A stretch of 31,941 nt of DNA from Clostridiales bacterium (GCA_902363045.1 CABIYX010000034.1:1-31941); one strand, 5' to 3'; counted from the first letter of the stretch, positions 1-8,851 are shown. Numbers and translations: made by a program. The notes: a model not told the origin generated them from the letters alone.

Positions 1-33
1 ATATGCCATGTCTTGTGTTATACTCTTGCTCAT
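1..33 (-). CDS. Start of an IS transposase (cut by window edge)
   Basis: An ATG at 33 on the minus strand opens a frame reading MSKSITQDMAY before the window ends. From memory this matches the first residues of DDE-type (IS481/IS3-like, helix-turn-helix plus integrase core) transposases common in gut Clostridia, but eleven residues cannot prove it. A purine-rich GAGAGGAG lies upstream inside a stem-loop (35-103). The family call is tentative. Confidence 0.45.
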   Translation of the reverse strand, partial: MSKSITQDMAY

Positions 34-175
34 GAAGGATTTGGTCTCCTCTCGTGCGGTTGTTGCTCGCAACTTCAACTATAACCGATGAGACCTTATC
101 CTTCTTCCCTTTTTATTCAACTGTCCAATATGTATTGTAGTCCTACAGAAGAATTCCATAAAATTGGACGCTCCG
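1..175 (-). mobile_element. Tip of an insertion sequence (probable)
   Basis: This stretch is AT-richer than the adjoining ddl gene. It holds the 5' end of a transposase-like frame and a 14-bp imperfect inverted repeat (35-48 with 90-103). A second pair, GTCCAAT near 125 and ATTGGAC near 170, could mark the outer tip of the element. The right boundary near 175 is a guess from that repeat. No target-site duplication can be tested because the other end lies outside the window. Confidence 0.4.
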
Positions 176-267
176 GCTTGTCTATTGCCTGGGATTGTGA
201 TAAAATACATGGTCAGCGTGTAAACTGTAAATATGATCCCGATCCTTGATAGAGGTGGTTTGATAAC

Positions 268-1317
268 ATGAAGATCGTAGTATTGGCCGGCGGGCTCAGC
301 CCGGAGCGGAACGTCTCCCTGTCCTCCGGCGCCATGGTGTGCGAGGCCCTGCGCTCCAAGGGCCATCAGGTGGCCCTGGTGGACCTGTTTTTCGGCATGG
401 AGGGGACCGACCAGACGGTGGACCCCTTCCAGGCCCCCATTCCCCAGGCGTTCAAGAAGGTGAGCCCTCAGGCCCCCGACCTGGAGCAGGTGCGGGCCAG
501 CCGCTGTGACCGGAGCCCCTCCCTCATTGGGCCCGGAGTGCTGGAGCTGTGCGCCGGGGCGGAGGTGGTCTATCTGGCTCTCCATGGGGCCTGCGGCGAG
601 GATGGGCGCATCCAGGCCGCCCTGGACCTGCTGGGGGTGCCCTATACCGGCTCCAACTGCCTCAGCTCCGCCATCGCCATGGACAAGGATATGACCAAGC
701 GCCTGGTGGCCGGCCAGGTGCGTACCCCCAGCTGGCAGACAGTGACCGTCACGGCGGAAAATCTGGACGCCCTGACGGAGGAGACCGCTCTGCCCGCGGT
801 GGTGAAGCCCATCGCCAGCGGCTCCTCCATCGGCGTGACCATCGCCCACACCCGGAAGGAGCTGCGCCGCGGTCTGGAGGAGAGCGTCCGTCTGGGCGGG
901 CGCACGGTCCTGGAGCAGTACATCAAGGGGCGCGAGATCCAGGTGGCGGTGCTCAACGGCCGGGCGCTGCCTTCCATTGAGATCATCCCCCAGGCGGATT
1001 TCTATGACTACGCCAACAAGTACCAGCCCGGCGCCGCCCGGGAGGTGTGTCCCGCCGAGATCCCCCCGGAGTGGGAGAAGGCGGTGGGGGAGGCGGCCCT
1101 GACCGTGTTCCGCGCCATCGGCCTGTCCGTCTATGCCCGGGCCGACTTCATCGTGACCGAGGATGGGACCCCCTATTTTCTGGAGATCAACACCCTGCCC
1201 GGCATGACCCCCACCAGCCTGGTGCCCCAGGAGGCGGCGGCGGTGGGCATCGGCTATGCCGACCTGTGCCAGACCATCGTGGAGGCCTCTCTGGAGGCCC
1301 GGCGGGAAGGAGTTTAA
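268..1317 (+). CDS. ddl: D-alanine--D-alanine ligase
   Basis: ATP-grasp enzyme that joins two D-alanines in the cytoplasm to make the dipeptide used by MurF in peptidoglycan synthesis. It has 349 residues, the usual length. The N-terminal GGLSPER motif is at residues 8-14, LHGACGEDG at about 104-112, and the C-terminal metal/ATP motif EINTLPGMTPTSL starts near 306. The omega-loop reads YDYANKY (246-252); a tyrosine here is known to favour D-Ala as second substrate, so this is a housekeeping Ddl and not a D-lactate (vancomycin-type) ligase. The region at about residues 45-95 is somewhat longer than in E. coli DdlB. AGAGGTGG at 251-258 sets the ATG. murF follows after 6 bases, so the two are almost certainly co-transcribed. 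Confidence 0.95.
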   Translation: MKIVVLAGGLSPERNVSLSSGAMVCEALRSKGHQVALVDLFFGMEGTDQTVDPFQAPIPQAFKKVSPQAPDLEQVRASRCDRSPSLIGPGVLELCAGAEVVYLALHGACGEDGRIQAALDLLGVPYTGSNCLSSAIAMDKDMTKRLVAGQVRTPSWQTVTVTAENLDALTEETALPAVVKPIASGSSIGVTIAHTRKELRRGLEESVRLGGRTVLEQYIKGREIQVAVLNGRALPSIEIIPQADFYDYANKYQPGAAREVCPAEIPPEWEKAVGEAALTVFRAIGLSVYARADFIVTEDGTPYFLEINTLPGMTPTSLVPQEAAAVGIGYADLCQTIVEASLEARREGV

Positions 1318-1323
1318 GGGCAG

Positions 1324-2718
1324 ATGGAAGCCATCACAGTACGGGACCTGCTCACCGCCGTGGGCGGGACGCTGATCGGGCCGGAGACCAGTCTGGACCG
1401 GACGGTCAGCGGCGTGGACACGGACAGCCGGGACATCCACCCCGGTTCTCTGTTCCTTCCCCTGGTGGGGGAGCGCTTCGACGGCCACGCCTATATCGGC
1501 GCCGCCCTGGAGGCGGGAGCCGCCGGATGCCTCACCGCCCGGGAGCCGGAGCGCTATCAGGAGGGCCGCTTCTACATCAGGGTGGAGGACACCCAGCGCG
1601 CCCTGCGGGATCTGGCCTTCTGGTATAAGGAGCAGTTCCGGATCCCCTTCGTGGGGGTGACGGGCAGCGTGGGCAAGACCACGGCCAAAGACATGATCGC
1701 CTCGGTCCTGTCCGTAAAGTACAAGGTCCTCAAGACCGAGGGAAACTTCAACAATAACGTGGGCCTGCCCCTGACCCTGCTCCGGCTGGACCGCAGCGTC
1801 CAGATCGGCGTGGTGGAGATGGGGATGGACCGGCTTGGGGAGATCGATTACCTGGGGGACATTGTCCGTCCGGAGGTGGGGGTCATCACCAACATCGGCG
1901 ACGCCCACATCGAGCGGCTGGGCAGCCGGGAGAACATCTTCCGCGCCAAGTGCGAGCTGCTTCCCCACATCCGGAAGGAAAACGGCCTGCTGGTCCTCAA
2001 CGGGGACGACGCCCTCCTGTCCACCCTCCGGGGCAGGACTCCGGTGCCCGCCGTGTTCTGCGGCAGCGGGGAGGGGCTGGAGTACCGGGCCCAGTCGGCC
2101 AGCAGCGATGGGCTGGACTCCCTGCGCAGCCGCCTCACCACACCGGCCATGGACCGGGAGGTGTGCATCCCTGCCCTGGGCAGCCACATGATCTATCCCA
2201 CCCTCATCGCCGCGGCGGTGGGGGAGCACTTCGGCCTGACCGCCGATGAGATCGAGCAGGGGATCGCCCGCTTTGTCCCCACCAGGATGCGGATGAATCT
2301 GGTGCAGCGGGGGAATGGGATCACTATTCTGGACGACACCTACAACGCCAACCCCCAGTCCATGCGGGCGGCCATCAGTGTGCTGGCGGACAGCCGCAGC
2401 GCCTGGAAGCTGGCGGTCTTGGGGGATATGTTCGAGCTTGGTCCCTACTCGCCCGCACTCCATACCGGAGTGGGGGAGTATCTGGGCAAACGGAAGATCG
2501 ACTGTCTGGTGGCGGTGGGCGATCAGGCCCGCTACCTGGCGGAGGGGGCGCAGTCCGCCGGCATGACCGCCGTCTATCCCTGCGCCGACAAGAAGGCCGC
2601 CCGGGAGCTTCTCCCGGGACTGATCCGGCCGGACAGTACCATCCTGGTCAAGGCCTCCCGCGGGATGCGGATGGAGGAGCTGGTGGACCAGCTTCTGGAG
2701 CTGACCCCGGAGCAATAA
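1324..2718 (+). CDS. murF: UDP-MurNAc-tripeptide--D-Ala-D-Ala ligase MurF
   Basis: Cytoplasmic Mur ligase that adds the D-Ala-D-Ala dipeptide made by the upstream ddl product to the UDP-MurNAc-tripeptide. It has 464 residues, normal for MurF. An N-terminal substrate domain covers about 1-100. The ATP-binding loop GVTGSVGKTT is at 111-120, followed by the Mur-ligase NFNNNVGLPLTLL segment. DDTYNANPQSM opens the C-terminal domain and is diagnostic of MurF. The start is 6 bases after the ddl stop, with GGAAGGAG inside the end of ddl as a likely ribosome site. The ddl-murF pairing supports the assignment. Confidence 0.95.
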   Translation: MEAITVRDLLTAVGGTLIGPETSLDRTVSGVDTDSRDIHPGSLFLPLVGERFDGHAYIGAALEAGAAGCLTAREPERYQEGRFYIRVEDTQRALRDLAFWYKEQFRIPFVGVTGSVGKTTAKDMIASVLSVKYKVLKTEGNFNNNVGLPLTLLRLDRSVQIGVVEMGMDRLGEIDYLGDIVRPEVGVITNIGDAHIERLGSRENIFRAKCELLPHIRKENGLLVLNGDDALLSTLRGRTPVPAVFCGSGEGLEYRAQSASSDGLDSLRSRLTTPAMDREVCIPALGSHMIYPTLIAAAVGEHFGLTADEIEQGIARFVPTRMRMNLVQRGNGITILDDTYNANPQSMRAAISVLADSRSAWKLAVLGDMFELGPYSPALHTGVGEYLGKRKIDCLVAVGDQARYLAEGAQSAGMTAVYPCADKKAARELLPGLIRPDSTILVKASRGMRMEELVDQLLELTPEQ

Positions 2719-2776
2719 GAGACTGCCGCCCCTTCAGTCTAGATAGGGGCACATCAATCGAACCAAAGAGGACGCT

Positions 2777-4696
2777 ATGATCGACATATCTGTCTCCAAC
2801 CTGGTAAAAGAGTTTGAGGTTGGCACGAAAATTTTAGATGGGCTCACCTTCCAGGTGGACACTGGGGAGCGGGTGGGCCTGCTGGGGCCCAACGGCTGCG
2901 GCAAGACCACGCTGCTGCGCATCCTCACCGGCGTGATGGACTATGACGAGGGCGAGGTAATGATCGCCCCGGGAAAGCGGATGGGGCTGATCTCCCAGAT
3001 CCCGGTCTATCCGGCGGGCTATACCGTGGAGGATGTGCTGGCCACCGCCTTTGAGCCCCTGCGAAAGATGGAGGAAGAGCTGGCCCGGCTCACCCGGGAG
3101 ATGGCCTCCGGCACGGACCCGGCCCTGATGTCCCGGTACGACAAGCTCACGGCGGCCTATGAGACGGCGGGGGGCTATGAGATAGACACCAGGATCAACA
3201 AGGTGTGCAACGGCCTGTCCATCCCCCAGGCTATGCGGGAGCAGCTGTTTGACAGCCTGTCCGGCGGGGAAAAGACCCGGGTGAACCTGGCCCGCCTGAT
3301 CCTGGAGGACACCGACATCCTGCTGCTGGACGAGCCGACGAACCATCTGGACCTGCGGGCCACCGAGTGGCTGGAGGAGTACCTGGGTAAATTCAAGGGG
3401 ACGGTGCTCACCGTCTCCCATGACCGCTATTTTCTGGATCAGGTGGTGGACCGCATCATCGAGATCCAGGAGGGCAGGGCGGAATTTTACCAGGGCAGTT
3501 ACAGCTTCTACGCCGTGGAGAAGGAACGCCGCTACGAGGAGAAGCTGAAGCAGTACGAGAAGGAGCAGGCCAAGATCGAGCAGCTGGAGAAGGCCGCCGA
3601 GCAGATGCGGGTGTGGGCCTATTCCGGAATGGACAAGACCTTCAAGCGGGTCAAATCCATGGAGAAGCGCATCGAGCGGATGCGGGTCACCGACCGCCCC
3701 AAAAAGGAGCGGAAGATGGAGGTCCGATTCGGCGAGCGGGAGTTCCGCGGGGACGAGGTGCTGACCATCAAGGGTCTCACCAAGGGCTTCGGCGGGCGCA
3801 CCCTCTTCTCCGGCCTGGGGCTGGAGGTGGCCGGAGGCGAGCGCGTCGCCCTGATCGGAGACAACGGCAGCGGCAAGACCACACTACTGAAAATGATCCT
3901 GGGTGAGGAACCACCAGACGGCGGAAAGATCCGGATGGGACCCACTGTAAAGGTGGGATACCTGCCGCAGCACGTCCACTTTGACCACCCGGAGCGCAGC
4001 CTGGTGGACACCCTGATCTACGCCCAGGACTGCACCGCCCAGTCGGCTCGCAACCGGCTGGCCGCCTTCAAATTCCGGGGGGAGGATGTGTTCAAGCCGG
4101 TGTCCGCCCTGTCCGGCGGCGAGCAGAGCCGCCTGCGGCTTTGTATGCTGATGGACGAGAAGATCAACCTGCTGGTGCTGGACGAGCCCACAAACCATCT
4201 GGACATCCAGAGTCGGGAGTGGATCGAGGAGGCGGTGGAGGAGTACGAGGGAAATCTGCTCTTTGTCTCCCATGACCGGTACTTTATTGACCGTTTTGCC
4301 AGCCGGATCTGGTTGCTGGAAAACGGACAGATCACGGATTTCCGCGGGACCTATCAGGAGTTCCAGGCGGCCCGGGCCCGGGGCGCGGCGGGACAGGCGG
4401 TTTCAGACGCCGTCCCCGCGCCGGAAAAGGCGGCGGAGCCGGAGCGGAAAAAAGAGAAGCCCAAGCGGCCCGGCGGGACCAAGAACCTGGAAAAAGAGGT
4501 GACTGCCGCCGAGCGGGCGGTGGCCAAGGCGGAGGAGGCCATGGACGCCCTCGCCCTCCAGATCGAGGAGGCCTCTGCCGACTATCTGAAGCTTCAGGAG
4601 CTGTACGAGCAGCGGGAGGCCATGGAGGCGGAGCTCCAGGGGCTTTATGACCGCTGGGAGGCCCTGTCCGCCCAGCTGGAAGAGGCGAGGGGGTAA
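2777..4696 (+). CDS. ABC-F family ATPase (Uup/YfmR-type)
   Basis: Soluble twin-ATPase of the ABC-F family. These proteins act on ribosomes or translation and have no membrane domain. Domain 1: Walker A GPNGCGKTT at 37-45, signature LSGGEKTRV at 161-169, Walker B LLLDEPTNHLD at 182-192. A charged linker follows (about 245-320). Domain 2: Walker A GDNGSGKTT at 361-369, LSGGEQSRL near 445-453, LVLDEPTNHLD near 466-476. The C-terminus (about 570-639) is a charged predicted coiled coil, as in Uup. AGAGG precedes the ATG. It begins 58 bases after murF and could belong to the same transcript. Whether it is a resistance ABC-F or a housekeeping one cannot be told from sequence; the housekeeping context favours the latter. 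Confidence 0.9.
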   Translation: MIDISVSNLVKEFEVGTKILDGLTFQVDTGERVGLLGPNGCGKTTLLRILTGVMDYDEGEVMIAPGKRMGLISQIPVYPAGYTVEDVLATAFEPLRKMEEELARLTREMASGTDPALMSRYDKLTAAYETAGGYEIDTRINKVCNGLSIPQAMREQLFDSLSGGEKTRVNLARLILEDTDILLLDEPTNHLDLRATEWLEEYLGKFKGTVLTVSHDRYFLDQVVDRIIEIQEGRAEFYQGSYSFYAVEKERRYEEKLKQYEKEQAKIEQLEKAAEQMRVWAYSGMDKTFKRVKSMEKRIERMRVTDRPKKERKMEVRFGEREFRGDEVLTIKGLTKGFGGRTLFSGLGLEVAGGERVALIGDNGSGKTTLLKMILGEEPPDGGKIRMGPTVKVGYLPQHVHFDHPERSLVDTLIYAQDCTAQSARNRLAAFKFRGEDVFKPVSALSGGEQSRLRLCMLMDEKINLLVLDEPTNHLDIQSREWIEEAVEEYEGNLLFVSHDRYFIDRFASRIWLLENGQITDFRGTYQEFQAARARGAAGQAVSDAVPAPEKAAEPERKKEKPKRPGGTKNLEKEVTAAERAVAKAEEAMDALALQIEEASADYLKLQELYEQREAMEAELQGLYDRWEALSAQLEEARG

Positions 4697-4702
4697 AACC
4701 CT

Positions 4703-5335
4703 ATGAAGCAGAGAAACAATAAAGGAAAACACCTTGCCGGGTGGATCCGGGCCCTGCTGGCCCTGATCCTGGTGGGAGCCCTGTCCTTCTGCGGCCTGTT
4801 CGCCTGTGTGATGTACGGCGCATACGACCACATCCAGGGGGAGCCGGAGGTCATGGTGATCCTGGGCTGTCAGGTGCGTCAGGACGGGCCTTCCGTGCTG
4901 CTGCGGGACCGGCTGGATGAGGCCCTGGGCTATCTGGAGGACCACCCGGACATGACCGTGGTGGTCTCCGGCGGCCAGGGGCCGGACGAGCCCACCAGCG
5001 AGGCCCAGGCCATGGCGGACTATCTCACCGCCCACGGGGTGGAGGAGGAGAACGTGCTTCTGGAGGCGGACTCCCACAACACCGCCCAAAATTTCCACTA
5101 TTCCAGACAGCTGCTGGACCGGGAGGGGATCGACGTCTCTGACGGGGTGCTGGTGGTGTCCAACGGCTTTCACCTGACCCGGGCCAGGATGCTGGCGGAG
5201 CGGGCGGGCTTTGAGCGGGTCTCCACCCTGGCGGCCCCGGCCAGCCACCTGCCGTCCCGGCTGTATATGTATGTCCGGGAGCCCCTGGCCCTGGTGAAGT
5301 CCTTCCTGTTCGACCGGGCAGGTCAGGTGAGTTAG
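4703..5335 (+). CDS. YdcF/SanA-like membrane-anchored DUF218 protein
   Basis: 210-residue protein with a basic N-terminus, one membrane segment (about residues 12-36) and a DUF218 domain facing outward. Recognisable DUF218 features are VMVILGCQV, the VVVSGGQGPDEPTSEAQAM segment and the SHNTAQNF / VVSNGFHLTRA motifs. Relatives (SanA, ElyC, YdcF) are linked to cell-envelope integrity, but the biochemical role is not established. It starts 6 bases after the ABC-F stop, so they are likely co-transcribed. The stop codon lies inside the first unit of a tandem repeat. Confidence 0.82.
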   Translation: MKQRNNKGKHLAGWIRALLALILVGALSFCGLFACVMYGAYDHIQGEPEVMVILGCQVRQDGPSVLLRDRLDEALGYLEDHPDMTVVVSGGQGPDEPTSEAQAMADYLTAHGVEEENVLLEADSHNTAQNFHYSRQLLDREGIDVSDGVLVVSNGFHLTRARMLAERAGFERVSTLAAPASHLPSRLYMYVREPLALVKSFLFDRAGQVS

Positions 5336-5370
5336 GAATTAGGAGTTAGGAATTAGGAGTTAGGAATGAG
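5331..5370 (+). repeat. 14-bp tandem repeat (2.7 units)
   Basis: Unit GTTAGGAATTAGGA occurs perfectly at 5331-5344 and 5345-5358, with a partial third copy (GTTAGGAATGAGA) from 5359. It overlaps the stop codon of the DUF218 gene and fills much of the gap before prfA. Confidence 0.85.
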
Positions 5371-5421
5371 AAATTTGACGGCCTGCGGCCGCCTGTTGAA
5401 GATCCAATGCTGGAGGTTCCC

Positions 5422-6486
5422 ATGCTGGAAAAGCTTGCCGCCATCGAGGCGAAATACAGTCAGATCGAGGCCCGGCTGGCCGCCCCCGAGACCTATGACG
5501 ACCCCGCCGCGGTGGCCCGTCTGAACAAGGAACAGAATGAACTCAGCCCGGTGGTGGAAACCTATCGGAGCTATCTGGACGCCCGGGAGCGCCGGGTCCA
5601 GGCGGAGGAGCTGCTGTCCGACCCCGAGATGAAGGAACTGGCCCATGAGGAGCTGCTTCAGTCCAAGGCGGAGCTAGAGCGCCTGGAGGGGCAGCTTCAG
5701 CTCCTCCTCCTGCCCAAGGACCCCAATGACAACAAGAATGTCATTGTGGAGATCCGGGCCGGAGTGGGCGGGGAGGAGGCGGCCCTGTTCGCTCACTCCC
5801 TGTACCGGATGTACTCCATGTATGCCGAGCGCAGCCGCTGGAAGACAGAGGTGGACAGCCTGAGCGAAACAGAACTAGGCGGGATCAAGGAGATCTCCTT
5901 TACAATAGAGGGGGAGGGCGCATGGTCCAGGCTCAAGTTTGAAAGCGGGGTCCACCGGGTCCAGCGGGTGCCGGAGACCGAGTCCGGTGGCCGGGTCCAC
6001 ACCTCCACCGCCACCGTGGCGGTGCTGCCCGAGATGGAGACGGTGGACGTCCAGCTCAACCCGGCGGACGTGGAGATGCAGGTGTTCCGCGCCTCCGGCG
6101 CCGGAGGACAGCATATAAACAAGACCTCCTCCGCGGTGCGCCTGATCCACCGGCCCACGGGCATGGTGGTGGAGTGCCAGCAGGAGCGCAGCCAGTTCCA
6201 GAACCGGGACAAGGCCATGCGCCTTCTGGCCTCCCGCCTGTATGAGGCGGAGCAGGAGAAGGTGGAGGGGGCGTATACCGCCCAGCGCCGCAGCCAGGTG
6301 GGCACCGGGATGCGGAACGAGCGGATCCGGACCTATAACTTTCCCCAGGGCCGTGTGACCGACCACAGAATTGGCTTGACCTTATACAAAATTGATACTA
6401 TCATGGATGGCGACCTCAATGAGGTCATCGACGCGCTGGTGACCGCCGATCAGGCGGAGCGCCTCCGCTCCCAGGGGGCGGACTGA
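5422..6486 (+). CDS. prfA: Peptide chain release factor 1
   Basis: Class I release factor that recognises UAA/UAG stop codons and triggers peptide release on the ribosome. At 354 residues it has standard length. The GGQ hydrolysis motif is at 228-230 in the segment ASGAGGQHINKTSSAV. The codon-recognition loop reads PET followed by ESGGRVHTSTATVAVLPE, the RF1 (PxT) and not the RF2 (SPF) type. An upstream in-frame ATG at 5407 exists, but the ribosome site CTGGAGG (5410-5416) sits between the two and is correctly spaced only for the ATG at 5422, whose MLEKLAAIE start also matches RF1 orthologues. Confidence 0.93.
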   Translation: MLEKLAAIEAKYSQIEARLAAPETYDDPAAVARLNKEQNELSPVVETYRSYLDARERRVQAEELLSDPEMKELAHEELLQSKAELERLEGQLQLLLLPKDPNDNKNVIVEIRAGVGGEEAALFAHSLYRMYSMYAERSRWKTEVDSLSETELGGIKEISFTIEGEGAWSRLKFESGVHRVQRVPETESGGRVHTSTATVAVLPEMETVDVQLNPADVEMQVFRASGAGGQHINKTSSAVRLIHRPTGMVVECQQERSQFQNRDKAMRLLASRLYEAEQEKVEGAYTAQRRSQVGTGMRNERIRTYNFPQGRVTDHRIGLTLYKIDTIMDGDLNEVIDALVTADQAERLRSQGAD

Positions 6487-6526
6487 GCCGCGGCGCGTCC
6501 GGCAAACAGAAAAAAGGAGAAATACC

Positions 6527-6784
6527 ATGGAACTCTACATTCATTATCAGCAGCTGCCCCAGGATAAGGAGCTGGCCGACGTCGTGGGTGAGCTGAACGA
6601 GGTGCTGGAGGACAACGGCTCCGTCTGCGGCGGCCGCCAGGGCCGCATCGACCTGGACCTGGAGGACGAGCGGGTGAACCCCAAATACGCGCAGATCGCG
6701 GTGAAGGCCTACCTCCAGCGGGCCGGCTTTTCCAAGGAAACCGCCATTGAGATCGGCGGCATGGAAATCGGGATCTATGAGTGA
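6527..6784 (+). CDS. Small conserved-looking protein of unknown function
   Basis: 85-residue acidic, soluble protein with no signal peptide or membrane segment. I do not recognise a family. A strong AAAAAGGAGAAA site sits 8 bases before the ATG. It is placed 40 bases after prfA and 9 bases before the HAD-Sua5 fusion gene, so it is very probably co-translated with genes of translation quality and tRNA modification. Codon use matches the flanking housekeeping genes. That location is the only functional hint. Confidence 0.75.
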   Translation: MELYIHYQQLPQDKELADVVGELNEVLEDNGSVCGGRQGRIDLDLEDERVNPKYAQIAVKAYLQRAGFSKETAIEIGGMEIGIYE

Positions 6785-6793
6785 GGCCGGACC

Positions 6794-8467
6794 ATGTATC
6801 CCTATGTGATCTTTGATTTGGACGGCACTCTGCTGAACACCATCGACGACCTGGCAGATGCGGGCAACCATGTCTGCCGCCTCCACGGCTGGCCGGTCCA
6901 CTCTGTGGAGGATTTTAAGCGGATGGTGGGCAACGGGATCCCCAAGCTGGTGGAGCGCTTCGCGCCGGAGGGGACCGGGGCGCCTGTTCTGGAGCAGGCC
7001 CTGGGGGAGTTCATGGCCTGGTACGGCGTCCATAAGGAGGATAAGACTGCGCCCTATCCCGGGATGCTCCAGGCGGTCCGGCAGCTGAAGGAGGCGGGCG
7101 TGTCCGTCGCGGTGCTGTCCAACAAGGCCGATGAGATGGCAGGCCCCGTGGTGGAGGGCTATTACCCCAAAAGCTTTCCGCTGGTGCAGGGGGCGCTCCC
7201 CGGCGTCCCCACCAAGCCGGACCCCACGCTGCTGCACAGGCTGATGGAGCGGATGGGGGCGTCCCAGGAGAACACCCTGTTCGTGGGGGACAGCGACGTA
7301 GACATTCGGACGGCCAAAAACGGCGGTCTGACCAGCTGCGGCGTTCTGTGGGGCTTTCGGTCCCGTCAGGAACTGGAGCGGGAGGGGGCCGATTATCTGG
7401 TCTCCACACCGGAAGAGCTGCTGGCCCTGATCCTGGGGGAGCAGGGCGGCCGAAAGACCCGTCACCTGGGGCCGGAGGATGTGGAGGAGGCCGCGGCCAT
7501 CCTCCGCTCCGGCGGTCTGGTGGGCATCCCCACGGAGACGGTGTACGGGCTGGGGGCCAACGGCCTGGATCCGGAGGCGGTGGCCCATATCTTTGAGGCC
7601 AAGGGCCGTCCCCAGGACAATCCCCTGATCCTGCATATCCCCTCAGCCGATGATCTGGAGCGGTACTGTATGGACATCCCACAGTCCGCCTATGATCTGG
7701 CCCGCGCCTGCTGGCCGGGGCCGCTGACCATGATCCTGAAGCGCCGGCCCATCGTGCCCGATGTGGTGACAGCGGGGATGGACACGGTGGGGATGCGCTG
7801 TCCCTCCCACCCGGTGTGCCGGGCGATCCTCCAGGCGGCAGAGGTGCCGGTGGCAGCCCCCTCGGGCAACACCTCCGGGCGGCCCAGCCCCACCACCGCC
7901 GCCCACATGGCGGAGGATATGGATGGCAGGATCGACGCCATCGTGGACGGCGGGCCCTGCTCCGTGGGAGTGGAGTCCACCATCGTAGACCTGACGGAGA
8001 CGCCGCCCCGGCTGCTGAGGCCCGGCGGCGTCACCCTGGAGCGGCTGGAATCCGTCCTGGGCCGGGTGGAGGTGGACCAGGCGGTCACCCGGCTGATGTC
8101 CGCGGGAGAGAAGCCCCGGGCCCCCGGGATGAAGTACCGCCACTACGCCCCCAAGGCCCCGGTGACGGTGGTGGCCGGTCCGCCGGAGCGCACCGCGGAG
8201 CACATTGCCCGCAGCCTGATGCCGGGGGACGGCGTGATCTGCTTTGACGAATTTGCCGGGAGATTCCCCGGCTGTCAGATCCAGAGAATGGGCCCGGCGG
8301 GGGACAAATCCGCCCAGGCCCGCCATATTTTCGACGCCCTCCGGGCCTTCGACCACACGGAGGTCCCCCGGATCTGGGCCCAGTGCCCCGATCCGTCCGG
8401 CTTGGGGCTGGCCATCAACAACCGGCTGAACAAGGCGGCTGGGTTCCATATCGTGGAAGTGAAATAA
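6794..8467 (+). CDS. HAD phosphatase (Gph-like) fused to Sua5/TsaC L-threonylcarbamoyladenylate synthase
   Basis: One 557-residue open frame encodes two enzymes. Residues 1 to about 215 are a HAD hydrolase of the phosphoglycolate-phosphatase (Gph/PGP) type: FDLDGTLLNT at 7-16, cap domain, VLSNKAD, and FVGDSDVDIRTAKN. Residues about 222-557 are a full Sua5: PTETVYGLGAN, KGRPQDNPLILHI, APSGNTSGRPSPT, then the C-terminal Sua5 domain after GMKYRHYAPKAPV. Sua5/TsaC makes threonylcarbamoyl-AMP from Thr, bicarbonate and ATP for t6A modification of tRNA. The two are normally separate genes. No stop and no ATG lie at the junction (about 7430-7465). Adjacency to prfA is common for sua5 in Firmicutes. 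Confidence 0.88.
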   Translation: MYPYVIFDLDGTLLNTIDDLADAGNHVCRLHGWPVHSVEDFKRMVGNGIPKLVERFAPEGTGAPVLEQALGEFMAWYGVHKEDKTAPYPGMLQAVRQLKEAGVSVAVLSNKADEMAGPVVEGYYPKSFPLVQGALPGVPTKPDPTLLHRLMERMGASQENTLFVGDSDVDIRTAKNGGLTSCGVLWGFRSRQELEREGADYLVSTPEELLALILGEQGGRKTRHLGPEDVEEAAAILRSGGLVGIPTETVYGLGANGLDPEAVAHIFEAKGRPQDNPLILHIPSADDLERYCMDIPQSAYDLARACWPGPLTMILKRRPIVPDVVTAGMDTVGMRCPSHPVCRAILQAAEVPVAAPSGNTSGRPSPTTAAHMAEDMDGRIDAIVDGGPCSVGVESTIVDLTETPPRLLRPGGVTLERLESVLGRVEVDQAVTRLMSAGEKPRAPGMKYRHYAPKAPVTVVAGPPERTAEHIARSLMPGDGVICFDEFAGRFPGCQIQRMGPAGDKSAQARHIFDALRAFDHTEVPRIWAQCPDPSGLGLAINNRLNKAAGFHIVEVK

Positions 8468-8493
8468 ACGCAAAGGAATGAGAGTCACATACT

Positions 8494-8850
8494 ATGATGA
8501 ACTATACGATCAAACAGAACGTGGCCGTGGTGCGGCCTGACTACCCTCTGTCCGACGGCCAGGACGCGGCCAAGCTGATCAACGCGGTGCGCTTTCAGAC
8601 GGGCTGCACCTCCATGCTGATGGACCGCAGCGCCTTCGTGCCGGAGCTGTTCACCCTGTCCAGCGGCGTGGCGGAGCGGGTGCTCAAGCCCTTTACCCAG
8701 AACAAGATGCGGCTGGCCATCGTGGGCGATTTTTATGACTGCTACCAGACCTCCATGCGGAACTTTATCTTCGGCTGCAACCGGGGCAACCAGGTGGGTT
8801 TTTGGGAGAATGAGCAGGAGGGTCTGGCCTGGCTGACCCGGAAGCGCTGA
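8494..8850 (+). CDS. DUF4180-family protein
   Basis: 118-residue soluble protein. The layout of a short N-terminal strand, a TSMLMDRSAFVPELFTLSSG segment, then RLAIVGDFYDCYQTSMRNFI and GNQVGFWENEQEGLAWL matches DUF4180, whose function is not established. It starts 26 bases after the HAD-Sua5 gene. Its TGA is separated by a single base from the coaE ATG, implying translational coupling. ATG codons at 8494 and 8497 are both possible. Confidence 0.8.
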   Translation: MMNYTIKQNVAVVRPDYPLSDGQDAAKLINAVRFQTGCTSMLMDRSAFVPELFTLSSGVAERVLKPFTQNKMRLAIVGDFYDCYQTSMRNFIFGCNRGNQVGFWENEQEGLAWLTRKR

Positions 8851-8851
8851 G

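Noticed and set aside
79..2715. Minus-strand open frame of 878 codons across ddl and murF
   Set aside because: It is the antisense shadow of two certain genes in GC-rich DNA; the translation is Gly/His/Pro/Gln-rich with no recognisable domain.
5407..5421. Upstream ATG for prfA
   Set aside because: The Shine-Dalgarno lies downstream of it and serves the ATG at 5422.
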